64,000 bases of DNA from Leptospira ellinghausenii (GTDB lineage: Bacteria > Spirochaetota > Leptospiria > Leptospirales > Leptospiraceae). This document shows, one piece after another, positions 44,608 through 52,672 of the stretch. The stretch is taken from the NCBI RefSeq assembly GCF_003114815.1, contig NZ_BFAZ01000009.1, positions 1,426,001 through 1,490,000 on the forward strand, written 5' to 3'. The notes beneath the pieces are model-generated. The model was not told the DNA's origin. It did not search any database and saw only the letters and a list, made by a program, of their open reading frames with translations. The translations under genes were made by a program, and so were the position numbers. The first letter of the stretch is position 1, and each line of letters starts with the position of its first letter.

Positions 44608-44943
44608 TTATTCGCCTACTACGAAAGTACAATAATTACGGATGAGCCCGCTAAACAAACTAAAGGTGGAATGATCTATTGTTGCTATTTTGGTAATTCC
44701 ATTTTTGAAAGCAATGCTACCAGCTCCCGCATCTCCATAGGTAACTAAATACAACACAGTGTATTGGCAACCTTTGGCTTCTTTATCCGCTTTAACATTA
44801 TTTTCTGGATTGAATGTACCAGGAAATTGGGTCTCTGTTACAATATAGCCATGGGTAGGGCCGACTGCACATCCTGTAAAAAATAGGGAAAAAAATAAAA
44901 TGATAACGAAAAATAGAATATTATGTCTTTTTAATGAATTCAT
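44608..44943 (-). CDS. TRL-like family lipoprotein, second copy
   Basis: A 111-residue protein with a long hydrophobic signal ending FFTGC (Cys25). The mature sequence begins AVGPTHGYIVTETQFPG, the classic TRL start, and continues GDAGAGSIAFKNGITKIATIDHS to the terminal TFVVGE. ATG 44943 overlaps the preceding stop (TAATG); nine extra upstream codons belong to that gene. Closest of the three to the family consensus. Confidence 0.78.
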   Translation of the reverse strand: MNSLKRHNILFFVIILFFSLFFTGCAVGPTHGYIVTETQFPGTFNPENNVKADKEAKGCQYTVLYLVTYGDAGAGSIAFKNGITKIATIDHSTFSLFSGLIRNYCTFVVGE

Positions 44944-45338
44944 TAATTTGAACCTTTTACGATCGTACAAAATTGGTGGTAAATAAATCCGGCAAAAACA
45001 CCCGAATTTTCATAATCGACGAAGGCAACTTTTTGAATGTTTCCATTCTTTTTAGCTGCTTCAATCCTTGAATTACCAAAAGAGAACAAACCAAGGTAAG
45101 AATTACTACAAGCTCGACCTTCTGCTTTTGGTTCCACACCAATGCCAATAGGCCCTGGGGTGGTGTTGCGGTGGTAAAAAAATCCACCTTTCCACATGGG
45201 AGCAGTTGTTGCATATTCCCGTGACGGGTTTGTATTTCCGTTGGCCGAAGTTTCGTATAACAAGTTAAAGCCAGTACACTTGCACAGAAATAAACAATTT
45301 ACCAAAAAAAAGATTTTAAATTTCAAATGGAACTCCAT
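44943..45338 (-). CDS. TRL-like family lipoprotein, first copy
   Basis: A 131-residue protein, signal ending LFLCKC (Cys21). The mature part has GRACSNSYLGLFSFGNSRIEAAKKNGNIQKVAFVDYEN and ends FCTIVKGSN, matching the two downstream paralogues. It carries an extra Asn/Thr-rich segment after the signal (about 25-60). First gene of the operon; its upstream region has a 14-bp perfect inverted repeat shared with the divergent sensor kinase gene. Confidence 0.75.
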   Translation of the reverse strand: MEFHLKFKIFFLVNCLFLCKCTGFNLLYETSANGNTNPSREYATTAPMWKGGFFYHRNTTPGPIGIGVEPKAEGRACSNSYLGLFSFGNSRIEAAKKNGNIQKVAFVDYENSGVFAGFIYHQFCTIVKGSN

Positions 45339-45407
45339 TTCGCTTTATTTTAATTACAAACAAACAAATGTTCGCGGAAAAAAGCAATCCAATACTAACC
45401 ACCTAAC

Positions 45408-45443
45408 AAATTTTATGAAACAATTTATAGTTTCATAAAATTT
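45408..45443. promoter_or_regulatory. 14-bp perfect inverted repeat between divergent genes
   Basis: AAATTTTATGAAAC (45408-45421) and GTTTCATAAAATTT (45430-45443) are exact complements across eight bases. It sits 70 bp before the TRL operon start and 115 bp before the kinase start. AT-rich, no T-run: more like a regulator-binding site than a terminator. Confidence 0.5.
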
Positions 45444-45557
45444 CTGATCTATTTCAATTTATTGCATATCATACGTTTTTTTTTGAAATTTTTTTGTTCT
45501 ATATTAGATTGCAATTCCCGGGGCTAATTTTAAGTTTCGGTAGAACCAGTACCTACG

Positions 45558-47363
45558 ATGCCTACCACCGAGATCAAACATAGTTTAGGTCACATCCTCC
45601 TTGTTGAGGATGAAGCGATTTTGGCGGTCTCACAGGCAGAATTTCTTAAAATCAAAGGTTATTCGGTGCAACATGTTTCCAATTCTTTGGATGCAATTGA
45701 TTGCATAACATCAGAGGAAAAAGTTAATCTGATACTAATGGATATTAATTTGTCTGATGAATTAGATGGAATCCAACTAGCCAAAAAAATATTAGAAATC
45801 AAAGAAGTGCCAATTTTATTTTTGAGCGGATATTCGGACCAAAAGATTTTGAATCGAGTTGCTGATTTAAAACATTACGGCTTTATTCCCAAAATTACGA
45901 GTCCAGACATTATAGAATGTATGATCAAGTCTGCGCTAAAACTTCATGCAGCAGAACAAAGTTTGGCATTCCGAGAAAAAGAACTTAGGATTACGTTTGA
46001 AGCAATGGGTGATGGTCTCATTGTTTTAACTCCTGAAGGACAAATCAGGGAAATTAACCAAAAAGCTTTAGATATGTTAGGATACCATAAGAACGAATTG
46101 ATGAATAAGGATTTGTCTTCGTTTTTATTTTTGGTTCAAGCGGAATCACGTATGCGTGTATCTTATTCATTTGATAATGAAAATGATCAATTTTTAGAAT
46201 CAAAAAGAAGAAATAATTTAATCATCATTTCAAGTAAAGGCCGAGAAACAAACGTTACAGAAACAATTTCTCCAATTTTAGATTCTAATAAAAATTTAAA
46301 TGGAATTGTCATCGTTTTTAGAGAAAATCCAGAGTCTCCAGTACTTGTTCCACCCAAAGATAGTGAGAGTCTCTATGCAAAAGTGTTCCAACTCAGTCCG
46401 ATTGCCATGGCTATCTCTACGATTAAAGATGGAACCTATCTTGATATCAACCCTGCGATGGAATCTATTTTTCGATTTGAAAAATCGCAGGTGATTGGTC
46501 GTAAAGCTGATGATTTTAAAGCCTGGAGTAACCCTGTTCAAATTGAGAAACTAAACGAAATTTATCGAGAAAATGGTCGTTTGTCAGGGGAAAGAATGTC
46601 GGTCCATCACTCTGACGGAGTCCATCATGAAGTTCTTGTTTTTAGCCAAGGAATTGAAATTGCTGGGGAACGATTTGTACTTTGGTTTAATCTAGATGTC
46701 ACCAAAATTTTAGATATCGAAGGTAAGTTAGCAAAATCTCTCGAAGAAAAAGATGTTCTATTAAAAGAATTACAACACCGAGTGAAAAATACATTGGCGA
46801 TTATTTCTGGATTACTCAATCTAGAATCTTTTAAAGTTGAAAATGAACTCGCAAAACAATCCTTTTTAAATGCACAGTCTCGGATTATGTCGATGTCAAA
46901 GGTATATGAAAATTTATACCAATCAGAAGACTTGGAATCTGTTGATCTTCGTAAATACATTGAAGACTTAGTTTACAGTTTGCATGATATTTTTGTTTTG
47001 AATCCAAGTAAAATTCGTTTTGATGTGAAACTGGAAGACATTCGATTAGATTTAAAACGTACTCTGCCATTAGGTTTGATTTTAAATGAACTTTTGACAA
47101 ATGCATTAAAGTATGCATATCCAAATGATAAAGGTGGAGATATTAGAATCCATTTGTCCATTTCCAATCAAAACGTGGTGTTAGCAGTTGGAGATGATGG
47201 AGTTGGATTACCAGAATCAGTCAATATTGAAAAAGGAAATCATTTCGGTTATGAGCTCATCCGAAGTTTGACATCTCAACTCAAAGGTGTTTTTTCTTCG
47301 GTTTCCAAAAAAGGAGAAGGTTTGAACATCATCATATCTTTTCCATTACACAACAAAGAATAA
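45558..47363 (+). CDS. REC-PAS-PAS sensor histidine kinase (HisKA_2 type)
   Basis: A 601-residue soluble kinase. The N-terminal receiver (about 10-130) has phospho-acceptor Asp62 in LILMDINLSDELDG. Two PAS domains follow (about 145-260 and 275-385; FEAMGDGLIVLTPEG and FQLSPIAMAISTIKDG). The HisKA_2 domain carries His407 in ELQHRVKNTLAIISGLL, and the ATPase has LGLILNELLTNALKYAYP and GDDGVGLP. No membrane segment, so signals reach it through its receiver or PAS domains in the cytoplasm. No output regulator is adjacent; it may act late in a phosphorelay. Confidence 0.9.
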   Translation: MPTTEIKHSLGHILLVEDEAILAVSQAEFLKIKGYSVQHVSNSLDAIDCITSEEKVNLILMDINLSDELDGIQLAKKILEIKEVPILFLSGYSDQKILNRVADLKHYGFIPKITSPDIIECMIKSALKLHAAEQSLAFREKELRITFEAMGDGLIVLTPEGQIREINQKALDMLGYHKNELMNKDLSSFLFLVQAESRMRVSYSFDNENDQFLESKRRNNLIIISSKGRETNVTETISPILDSNKNLNGIVIVFRENPESPVLVPPKDSESLYAKVFQLSPIAMAISTIKDGTYLDINPAMESIFRFEKSQVIGRKADDFKAWSNPVQIEKLNEIYRENGRLSGERMSVHHSDGVHHEVLVFSQGIEIAGERFVLWFNLDVTKILDIEGKLAKSLEEKDVLLKELQHRVKNTLAIISGLLNLESFKVENELAKQSFLNAQSRIMSMSKVYENLYQSEDLESVDLRKYIEDLVYSLHDIFVLNPSKIRFDVKLEDIRLDLKRTLPLGLILNELLTNALKYAYPNDKGGDIRIHLSISNQNVVLAVGDDGVGLPESVNIEKGNHFGYELIRSLTSQLKGVFSSVSKKGEGLNIIISFPLHNKE

Positions 47364-47414
47364 TTGATTCCTTTTTGCGTAAGTTCGATTTGAATTCTTC
47401 TTTGTTCTAGAAAC

Positions 47415-48032
47415 TCATCTGTGCCTTTGTTTTCTACCGCGGATTGTTCCAATGAAGACGAGACGGACTTGTTTGATCGTTTGTAATTTTAACTTTCTCA
47501 TCTCTGAGTGTGCATCATCCTCTAAATCCAAATAATCAGATGCCATTTGGAAACAGATACTCACAATAAGCTCCGAAGCAAATATTGTATCATCCATCGA
47601 AATCAATTTGGGCATCCGCATATCTTTGGCCAATTCACGGGCAATTCTGCGCATGGCTTCTCGAATGTTCTCGCGAATTTTACGATTCCCACCTGTCCTT
47701 TCCCTGGCAATGAACCGAAACAAGGATCGGTTATGGGTTACGTAGTCAAAAAAATACCCTATGGTGAGTTGAAGTGCCGAACGATAGGCTCCCTTGTTTC
47801 TGGCATCACCGACAATGAGTTGGATCCTTTCCCCGCATTCTTCCACTAAATGCAGCCCTAATTCTTCCATGGACTTAAAGTGGCGGTAGAAGGCTGCCGG
47901 AACAATTCCAGCATGTGCTGTGACCTCTCGTAGGCTCAAATCACCCAATCCTTTCTCTTCTCCCATCAATTGTAGGGCACTTTCCAGGAGTTGGGAGTGG
48001 GTTTTTTGCTTCTGAGTGTCGCGTTTGTTCAT
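47415..48032 (-). CDS. FabR/DesT-like TetR-family regulator
   Basis: A 205-residue TetR-family repressor. The helix-turn-helix region is DLSLREVTAHAGIVPAAFYRHF (about 33-54), very close to the FabR/DesT pattern (REVAREAGVAPTSFYRHF). The ligand domain has FRFIARERTGGNRKIR, also typical. FabR and DesT sense unsaturated versus saturated acyl chains and control desaturase or synthase genes. Divergent from a ferredoxin-reductase/desaturase operon with matching palindromes between, so it almost certainly controls that operon. Confidence 0.85.
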   Translation of the reverse strand: MNKRDTQKQKTHSQLLESALQLMGEEKGLGDLSLREVTAHAGIVPAAFYRHFKSMEELGLHLVEECGERIQLIVGDARNKGAYRSALQLTIGYFFDYVTHNRSLFRFIARERTGGNRKIRENIREAMRRIARELAKDMRMPKLISMDDTIFASELIVSICFQMASDYLDLEDDAHSEMRKLKLQTIKQVRLVFIGTIRGRKQRHR

Positions 48033-48049
48033 AAGTGGGTGCTAAACTG

Positions 48050-48067
48050 AGTAAACGATTGTTCACT
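48050..48067. promoter_or_regulatory. DesT/FabR-like operator near the regulator gene
   Basis: AGTAAACGATTGTTCACT, an imperfect 18-bp palindrome, begins 17 bp upstream of the TetR-family gene. It resembles the remembered DesT site AGTGAACGCTTGTTGACT. Suggests autorepression. Confidence 0.6.
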
Positions 48068-48104
48068 TTTTTTTGAAAAGCAAGGAAAAATTGCCTCTTT
48101 TGGG

Positions 48105-48134
48105 TTGACATATTGAACGTTGTAAGTTAACACT
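48105..48134 (+). promoter_or_regulatory. Sigma-70-type promoter candidate of the desaturase operon
   Basis: TTGACA (48105-48110) is followed after 17-18 bases by TTAACAC as a weak -10 element. The palindrome at 48149-48164 would lie just after the start of transcription. Confidence 0.45.
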
Positions 48135-48148
48135 ATTAGATAACTCCG

Positions 48149-48164
48149 TGAACACGTGTTCACT
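48149..48164. promoter_or_regulatory. Perfect 16-bp palindrome, desaturase-operon operator
   Basis: GTGAACACGTGTTCAC is a perfect palindrome 22 bp before the reductase ATG and shares GTGAAC/GTTCAC half-sites with the site at 48050-48067. Best explained as the FabR/DesT-like repressor's operator. Confidence 0.7.
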
Positions 48165-48186
48165 TAAAAGCGAAAAAGAGGCGAAA

Positions 48187-49272
48187 ATGAAAACATTTCC
48201 TTTTATCTACAACCAACCGAAGGAATTTCTAAACTTCCTTCAACCGAAAGAGTGGGCAGATTTTTTCCTAGGCGAATTGAATCCTAGGTTTTCTGTCACG
48301 ACAACAAAAGCAAAAGTAATCGACATCAAAGAAGAAACAGCTGATGCAAAAACTTTTGTCTTAAAACCAAACTGGTTATGGAAAGGTTTTTTATCAGGCC
48401 AACACGTTCCGGTGACAGTTGAAATCGCTGGAAGAAGAGTTACTCGGTTTTACTCTTTGTCTTCTCATCCAAATGAAAAATATTTACAAATCACTGTTAA
48501 ACGCCAAAAGGGTGGTTTGGTATCAAACTTTTTGAATCAAAACACTAAAAAGGGAGATGTTTTAGACTTAGGAGAGGCTTCAGGCGAATTTGTTCTCTCC
48601 AAAGAACTTCCAAAAGAATTACTTTTATTAGCAGGTGGAAGTGGAATCACTCCTATCCATTCGATTTTAAAAGACTTACAAGCGTTAAACTATAACGGCA
48701 AAGTTACACTATTGTATTTTGTTCGTTCGGTAGACGATATCATTCTAAAATCATCAATTGATTTGATAGAAAAAAATAATCAATGGTTAACCGTACAATA
48801 CATACTTTCTGATGTTCCAAAGGAAGGTTTTGTTTCTGGTTTCTTAACAAAAGAAATTTTGGATCAGTATGTTCCGAATCTAAAATCGACATCTGTTTAT
48901 GTTTGTGGTCCATCACCAATGCAAACAAAGGCACTTTCGCTATTGGAAGGTTTACCTGTAAAATCCGAACTATTTCTCTTACCTGGTCAAAATCTTACAA
49001 ATGTGAAAAAAGAGGGAACCGTAGATGTATACTTGTCTCTTAGTCACAAAACCATCCAAGTGAAAGGTGAACGTTCCATCCTTGATGAACTCGAAGAACA
49101 AGGAATTTACCCTCAAAGTGGATGTCGTATGGGGATTTGCCATACATGTGTATGTAAAAAACAGGCTGGTGCCGTAACAGATTTATCAAACGGTGAAAAA
49201 TCACAGTTAGGTGAAGAAAATATTCAAATCTGTGTGTCACGTGCTGAATCCAATTTGGAACTCGAACTTTAA
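48187..49272 (+). CDS. Ferredoxin reductase-type flavoprotein with 2Fe-2S domain (DesC-like)
   Basis: A 361-residue electron-transfer protein. The flavin domain has RFYSLSSHP, the NAD(P) domain LLLAGGSGITPIHSIL and VYVCGPSPMQ, and the C-terminal plant-type ferredoxin domain has the cysteine ligands in SGCRMGICHTCVCK and ICVSRAE. It passes electrons from NAD(P)H to the desaturase encoded 41 bp downstream. ATG 48187 has GAGGCG upstream; the frame reaches back through the palindrome to a GTG, which is unlikely to be used. Same gene order as the DesC/DesB pair of pseudomonads. Confidence 0.9.
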   Translation: MKTFPFIYNQPKEFLNFLQPKEWADFFLGELNPRFSVTTTKAKVIDIKEETADAKTFVLKPNWLWKGFLSGQHVPVTVEIAGRRVTRFYSLSSHPNEKYLQITVKRQKGGLVSNFLNQNTKKGDVLDLGEASGEFVLSKELPKELLLLAGGSGITPIHSILKDLQALNYNGKVTLLYFVRSVDDIILKSSIDLIEKNNQWLTVQYILSDVPKEGFVSGFLTKEILDQYVPNLKSTSVYVCGPSPMQTKALSLLEGLPVKSELFLLPGQNLTNVKKEGTVDVYLSLSHKTIQVKGERSILDELEEQGIYPQSGCRMGICHTCVCKKQAGAVTDLSNGEKSQLGEENIQICVSRAESNLELEL

Positions 49273-49313
49273 ATTAAGATAATTAGGAAAAGAATTTATC
49301 ATAGGATAATAAA

Positions 49314-50495
49314 ATGAGAACGATTAGCAAAAAATTAAACAAAGAAGAAATAGAAGCATTTGGAAAAGAAGTTGATTCACTTCGAGAAGAAGTGATGGCA
49401 AAAGTAGGAAAGGAAGATGCAGATCACATCCGATTTATCTATAAAACATACAGATACACTGAAGTTTTAGGAAGAGGATTGATTCACTTTAGTTTCGAAC
49501 CAATTTCCTTTGTGGCTGGAACATTGTTGTTATCAATTTCCAAAATCATCAATAATATGGAGTTAGGTCATAACGTTCTACATGGACAATATGATTGGAT
49601 GAACGATCCAAAGTTTAATTCCAGAACCTTTGAGTGGGATATCGTTTGTAATGCACACCAATGGAAGTTTTACCATAATTATATGCACCATACTTATACC
49701 AATGTTTTGAACAAAGATCATGACTATGGGTATAATTTTACAAGATTAACGGAAGGTCAAAAGTGGAAACCGGTCCACCTAACACAACCATTTACAAATT
49801 TATTTTTAGCATTAAATTTCCAATGGGGAATCGGCGCGCATGGTTACCGAGTTGAATACTTAGAAACTCCAAAAAAGTTAAGAAAGAAAAAAACTTTGAA
49901 AGATTACAAAGCAGTTTTCTTTAAAAAAATTGAACTTCAAATGTTGAAAGATTATATTTTGTTTCCTGCACTTGCTGGTTTAAATTTTCCAAAAGTTATC
50001 TTAGGAAATTTATTAGCAAACTTAATCAGAAACCTTTGGACTTACGCTGTGATTTTTTGCGGACATTTTACTGAAAACGCAGAATCCTTTACCACTGAAG
50101 AAATAGCAGGTGAGACAAAAGCACAATGGTATTTAAGACAATTGAAAGGTTCTTCTAATCTTGAAGGAAATAATTTGTTTTATACGATGACTGGCCATTT
50201 GAGCCACCAGATCGAACACCATATGTTTCCTGATATGCCAGCAAAACGTTATCGTGAAGTTGCACCAAGATTAAAAGAAATTTGTGCAAAGTATGGACAA
50301 CACTATAACACTGGAAGTTTTGTGAAACAATTTGGATCTGTATGGAAACGAATCATTGCTTATTCATTCCCTGATCACATTGCAAATAAAGTTATGGGGA
50401 AACGTAAGAAGTATTTAGAACCTTCCATCGTTTTAAGCCAACCAAGTTTCCAAGTTTCTCTTCCAACTGAAGAGAAAACAGTATCACTCACTTAA
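49314..50495 (+). CDS. Acyl-lipid/acyl-CoA fatty acid desaturase (DesB-like)
   Basis: A 393-residue membrane di-iron desaturase. The three histidine boxes are present: GHNVLHG (85-91), HNYMHHTYTN (from 121) and HQIEHHMFP (about 300-308). Hydrophobic segments lie near 60-80 and 215-245. It introduces double bonds into acyl chains using electrons from the upstream reductase and so adjusts membrane fluidity. The QIEHH box resembles front-end-type desaturases, so regiospecificity is open. Two hairpins follow, ending in a strong terminator. Confidence 0.92.
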   Translation: MRTISKKLNKEEIEAFGKEVDSLREEVMAKVGKEDADHIRFIYKTYRYTEVLGRGLIHFSFEPISFVAGTLLLSISKIINNMELGHNVLHGQYDWMNDPKFNSRTFEWDIVCNAHQWKFYHNYMHHTYTNVLNKDHDYGYNFTRLTEGQKWKPVHLTQPFTNLFLALNFQWGIGAHGYRVEYLETPKKLRKKKTLKDYKAVFFKKIELQMLKDYILFPALAGLNFPKVILGNLLANLIRNLWTYAVIFCGHFTENAESFTTEEIAGETKAQWYLRQLKGSSNLEGNNLFYTMTGHLSHQIEHHMFPDMPAKRYREVAPRLKEICAKYGQHYNTGSFVKQFGSVWKRIIAYSFPDHIANKVMGKRKKYLEPSIVLSQPSFQVSLPTEEKTVSLT

Positions 50496-50510
50496 TCTGA
50501 ACAATCTTTT

Positions 50511-50542
50511 GGTCTTCCTCCCCGTCGCAATGGAGGAAGACC
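50511..50542 (+). other. 11-bp perfect hairpin after the desaturase gene
   Basis: GGTCTTCCTCC (50511-50521) and GGAGGAAGACC (50532-50542) form a perfect stem with a ten-base loop, 16 bases after the stop. The CCTCC arm is anti-Shine-Dalgarno-like. Probably a 3' stabiliser or part of a tandem terminator. Confidence 0.6.
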
Positions 50543-50560
50543 TTCCCTTTCCTTTCTCGA

Positions 50561-50592
50561 GGGCCCTCTGTCATGGAGGGCCCTTTTTTTTT
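50561..50592 (+). terminator. Intrinsic terminator of the desaturase operon
   Basis: GGGCCCTC (50561-50568) pairs with GAGGGCCC (50576-50583), then nine T residues. It overlaps the 3' end of the convergent acyl-CoA dehydrogenase gene by two bases. Confidence 0.92.
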
Positions 50593-52303
50593 ATACTGAT
50601 TTTAATTTGATATGGTTTGATGTAAGAATCGCATAACTATCGTTATGAAATTCTTTGCACCATTTTGTTCGAAGTTCTTTTCGAGATTTGGATTTGTTTT
50701 TACTTCGTTCCATAAGGTATCCGATAACCACTCGAGCAGCTGATTCCACTACTTCAAAACTATATGCTTCTTTTGTTCCTTGGTCTTGGATCAATTTGAA
50801 AGTATCAACAACGGATTCAAAAAGATTACGTATCTCAGAAAGTGAATTGTTTCCTTCTGAACCTTTTGCTAAATGGTCTAAATACGCCCGAAAGGTTCCC
50901 GTTCCACTCATCCCAGAAGTAATACCACCTATTGCCGCATTTACTTGGATTTGTGTAGTTCCGTCATAAATATTTGTAATCCTTGCGTCGCGATACAATC
51001 GAGAAAGATCATAATCTTCTGTATAACCAGCCCCACCTAATACTTGTAAGCCGTCATAAACTAAATCATTGCACATTTCTGAGTTATAATACTTGGAAAT
51101 TGGTGTGAGTGTGTTCGCAACTTTCTCCCAAAACTTGGCTGTTTTACTTTCTTCTGCTGAAACTTCTCGGCCATCTTCATACCAATAATATTTATCAACA
51201 GAATAGGCAGCTTCCACCATGAGACAACGCATTCCAGCGAGTTCTCTTTCCATACGATCTAACATTCTTTTTACGGCTGGGATTTCATAAATTGCCTTTC
51301 CAAATTGAATTCGTTCGTTAGCATACTTCAATGCTTCTTCATATGCTGCTGTTACAATTCCAGTTCCTTGAGAAGAAACACTGAGTCGAGCTCCGTTTAA
51401 CATTCCCATTACGTATTTTACAAGACCAAAACCTTCTTTTCCAACTAAATGGCCTTTGCTATTTTCAAATACCGTTTCGCAAGTGGCAGATGCTTTGATC
51501 CCTAATTTTTTTTCGATCCCTTGGATTTGGTAATCTTTGTTTTCAACTATAAAAAAAGACAAACCTCTTGCTCCACTTTCTTGGGTACCTGTTCTTGCTA
51601 GGGTAAGAGTAATTCCTGGACTTCCATTGATACCACAAGCTACCGTTTGAAAACGTTTGGTACCATTGAGTAACCATTCTTCTCCTTTTTTTACTGCCTT
51701 TGTTGTGATATTGGGTAAGTCGGAACCAAAGTCAGGTTCTGATAACCCCATCGTGACCGTATAGTTACCTGAAATGAGTTTTGGAATCCATTCCTGTTTC
51801 ATCTCCTCTGATGCACATACTTCTAAGATTGCTGCAAGTCCCATACTACCAACGGCAATGGTGATGGAACTATCAGATCGGTACATGATCTCTGCGATCA
51901 TCGCTTTGATGATACTTGGTACTCCGAGTCCGCCATATTTACGTTTAAAGGCAGCTGGTCCAAGTCCAGCATCATGATACATTTGGATGACATCAACCAT
52001 CTCCTTCGGATGGGTCACATCTCCATTTTCAAATTTTAAGCCTTTTGCATCAACTGTAGAGGCAACTTGTGAAACATACATTCCACTAATTTCACCACAA
52101 GATTTTAGTATCTCTTCATAATAAGCGATTGCTTCTTCGACAGATGTCGGAGCCATTTCTAATCTGGCATTTTTTGTAGATTCATAAAGTTTCGCATCGG
52201 AGAACTGATTTTCGTAAATGGGTACAATTTCATTCCAATCAATTAATTCATAGAAATGTTCTTTTAAGTCTTCGTTACTTTGGAAGTAATTATTTTGGAT
52301 CAT
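50591..52303 (-). CDS. Acyl-CoA dehydrogenase family protein
   Basis: A 570-residue FAD enzyme of fatty-acid beta-oxidation type. N-terminal domain with KRKYGGLGVPSI, the FAD-contact TVTMGLSEPDFGSDL and GTKRFQTVACG, then the C-terminal helical domain with ARLSVSSQGTGIVTAAYEEAL, YANERIQFGKAI and QVLGGAGYTEDYDLSRLYRDARI. About 180 residues longer than classic members, similar to long bacterial homologues (FadE12-like or DMSP-type). GAGGAT lies just before the ATG. Two ACCGATCGGT palindromes lie about 100-140 bp upstream and probably bind a TetR-type regulator encoded elsewhere. Confidence 0.9.
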   Translation of the reverse strand: MIQNNYFQSNEDLKEHFYELIDWNEIVPIYENQFSDAKLYESTKNARLEMAPTSVEEAIAYYEEILKSCGEISGMYVSQVASTVDAKGLKFENGDVTHPKEMVDVIQMYHDAGLGPAAFKRKYGGLGVPSIIKAMIAEIMYRSDSSITIAVGSMGLAAILEVCASEEMKQEWIPKLISGNYTVTMGLSEPDFGSDLPNITTKAVKKGEEWLLNGTKRFQTVACGINGSPGITLTLARTGTQESGARGLSFFIVENKDYQIQGIEKKLGIKASATCETVFENSKGHLVGKEGFGLVKYVMGMLNGARLSVSSQGTGIVTAAYEEALKYANERIQFGKAIYEIPAVKRMLDRMERELAGMRCLMVEAAYSVDKYYWYEDGREVSAEESKTAKFWEKVANTLTPISKYYNSEMCNDLVYDGLQVLGGAGYTEDYDLSRLYRDARITNIYDGTTQIQVNAAIGGITSGMSGTGTFRAYLDHLAKGSEGNNSLSEIRNLFESVVDTFKLIQDQGTKEAYSFEVVESAARVVIGYLMERSKNKSKSRKELRTKWCKEFHNDSYAILTSNHIKLKSV

Positions 52304-52396
52304 TTTTTATCCTCAGGTCAAAAAGATAAAACGAAGCAAGGTCTTGCGATAAAAAAAATCCAACTAACAAAAAAATATCATTTTTCTACAATTTGT

Positions 52397-52445
52397 GAAC
52401 CGATCGGTTCTCTGAGAAAATAAATAAAGTAGACCGATCGGTTTC
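52397..52445. promoter_or_regulatory. Paired ACCGATCGGT palindromes, candidate TetR-family operators
   Basis: GAACCGATCGGTTC (52397-52410, perfect) and GACCGATCGGTTTC (52432-52445, core perfect) are centred 34 bp apart, about three helical turns, upstream of the acyl-CoA dehydrogenase gene. Such sites are typical of TetR-type repressors of fatty-acid degradation. No regulator gene is adjacent. Confidence 0.7.
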
Positions 52446-52627
52446 TTGAAAGTAGGTTTGATTTTCGAAAATAGTAAATCGAAAGTAAAAAAATAGACTC
52501 AAATGGAAAAGAATCCGATTACTTTTATTTGAGAATCCCGAAAGCGACAAATTTATATAAAATTATGCGTAGAACAAGATAAAAATTCTACTTTCAACAC
52601 CTCAGTTTCTATCTAAGAATGGAAAAG

Positions 52628-52662
52628 TTGATCTTTGGATTCTAAGCCATTTCAAAGATCAA
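52628..52662 (+). promoter_or_regulatory. 10-bp hairpin reaching the ribosome site of the hydrolase gene
   Basis: TTGATCTTTG (52628-52637) pairs exactly with CAAAGATCAA (52653-52662) over 15 bases; the right arm runs into AAAAGGAG, the ribosome-binding site of the next gene. Could tune translation, for example by temperature; inference only. Confidence 0.45.
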
Positions 52663-52672
52663 AAGGAGATTT

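Larger units (their letters stand above)
52304..52672. other. Divergent intergenic region with regulatory palindromes
   Basis: No gene seen in these 369 bases. It holds the two ACCGATCGGT palindromes, the promoters of the divergent acyl-CoA dehydrogenase and hydrolase genes, and a hairpin over the hydrolase ribosome site. TCAAAT...ATTTGA half-sites near 52500-52535 are probably chance. Confidence 0.6.
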
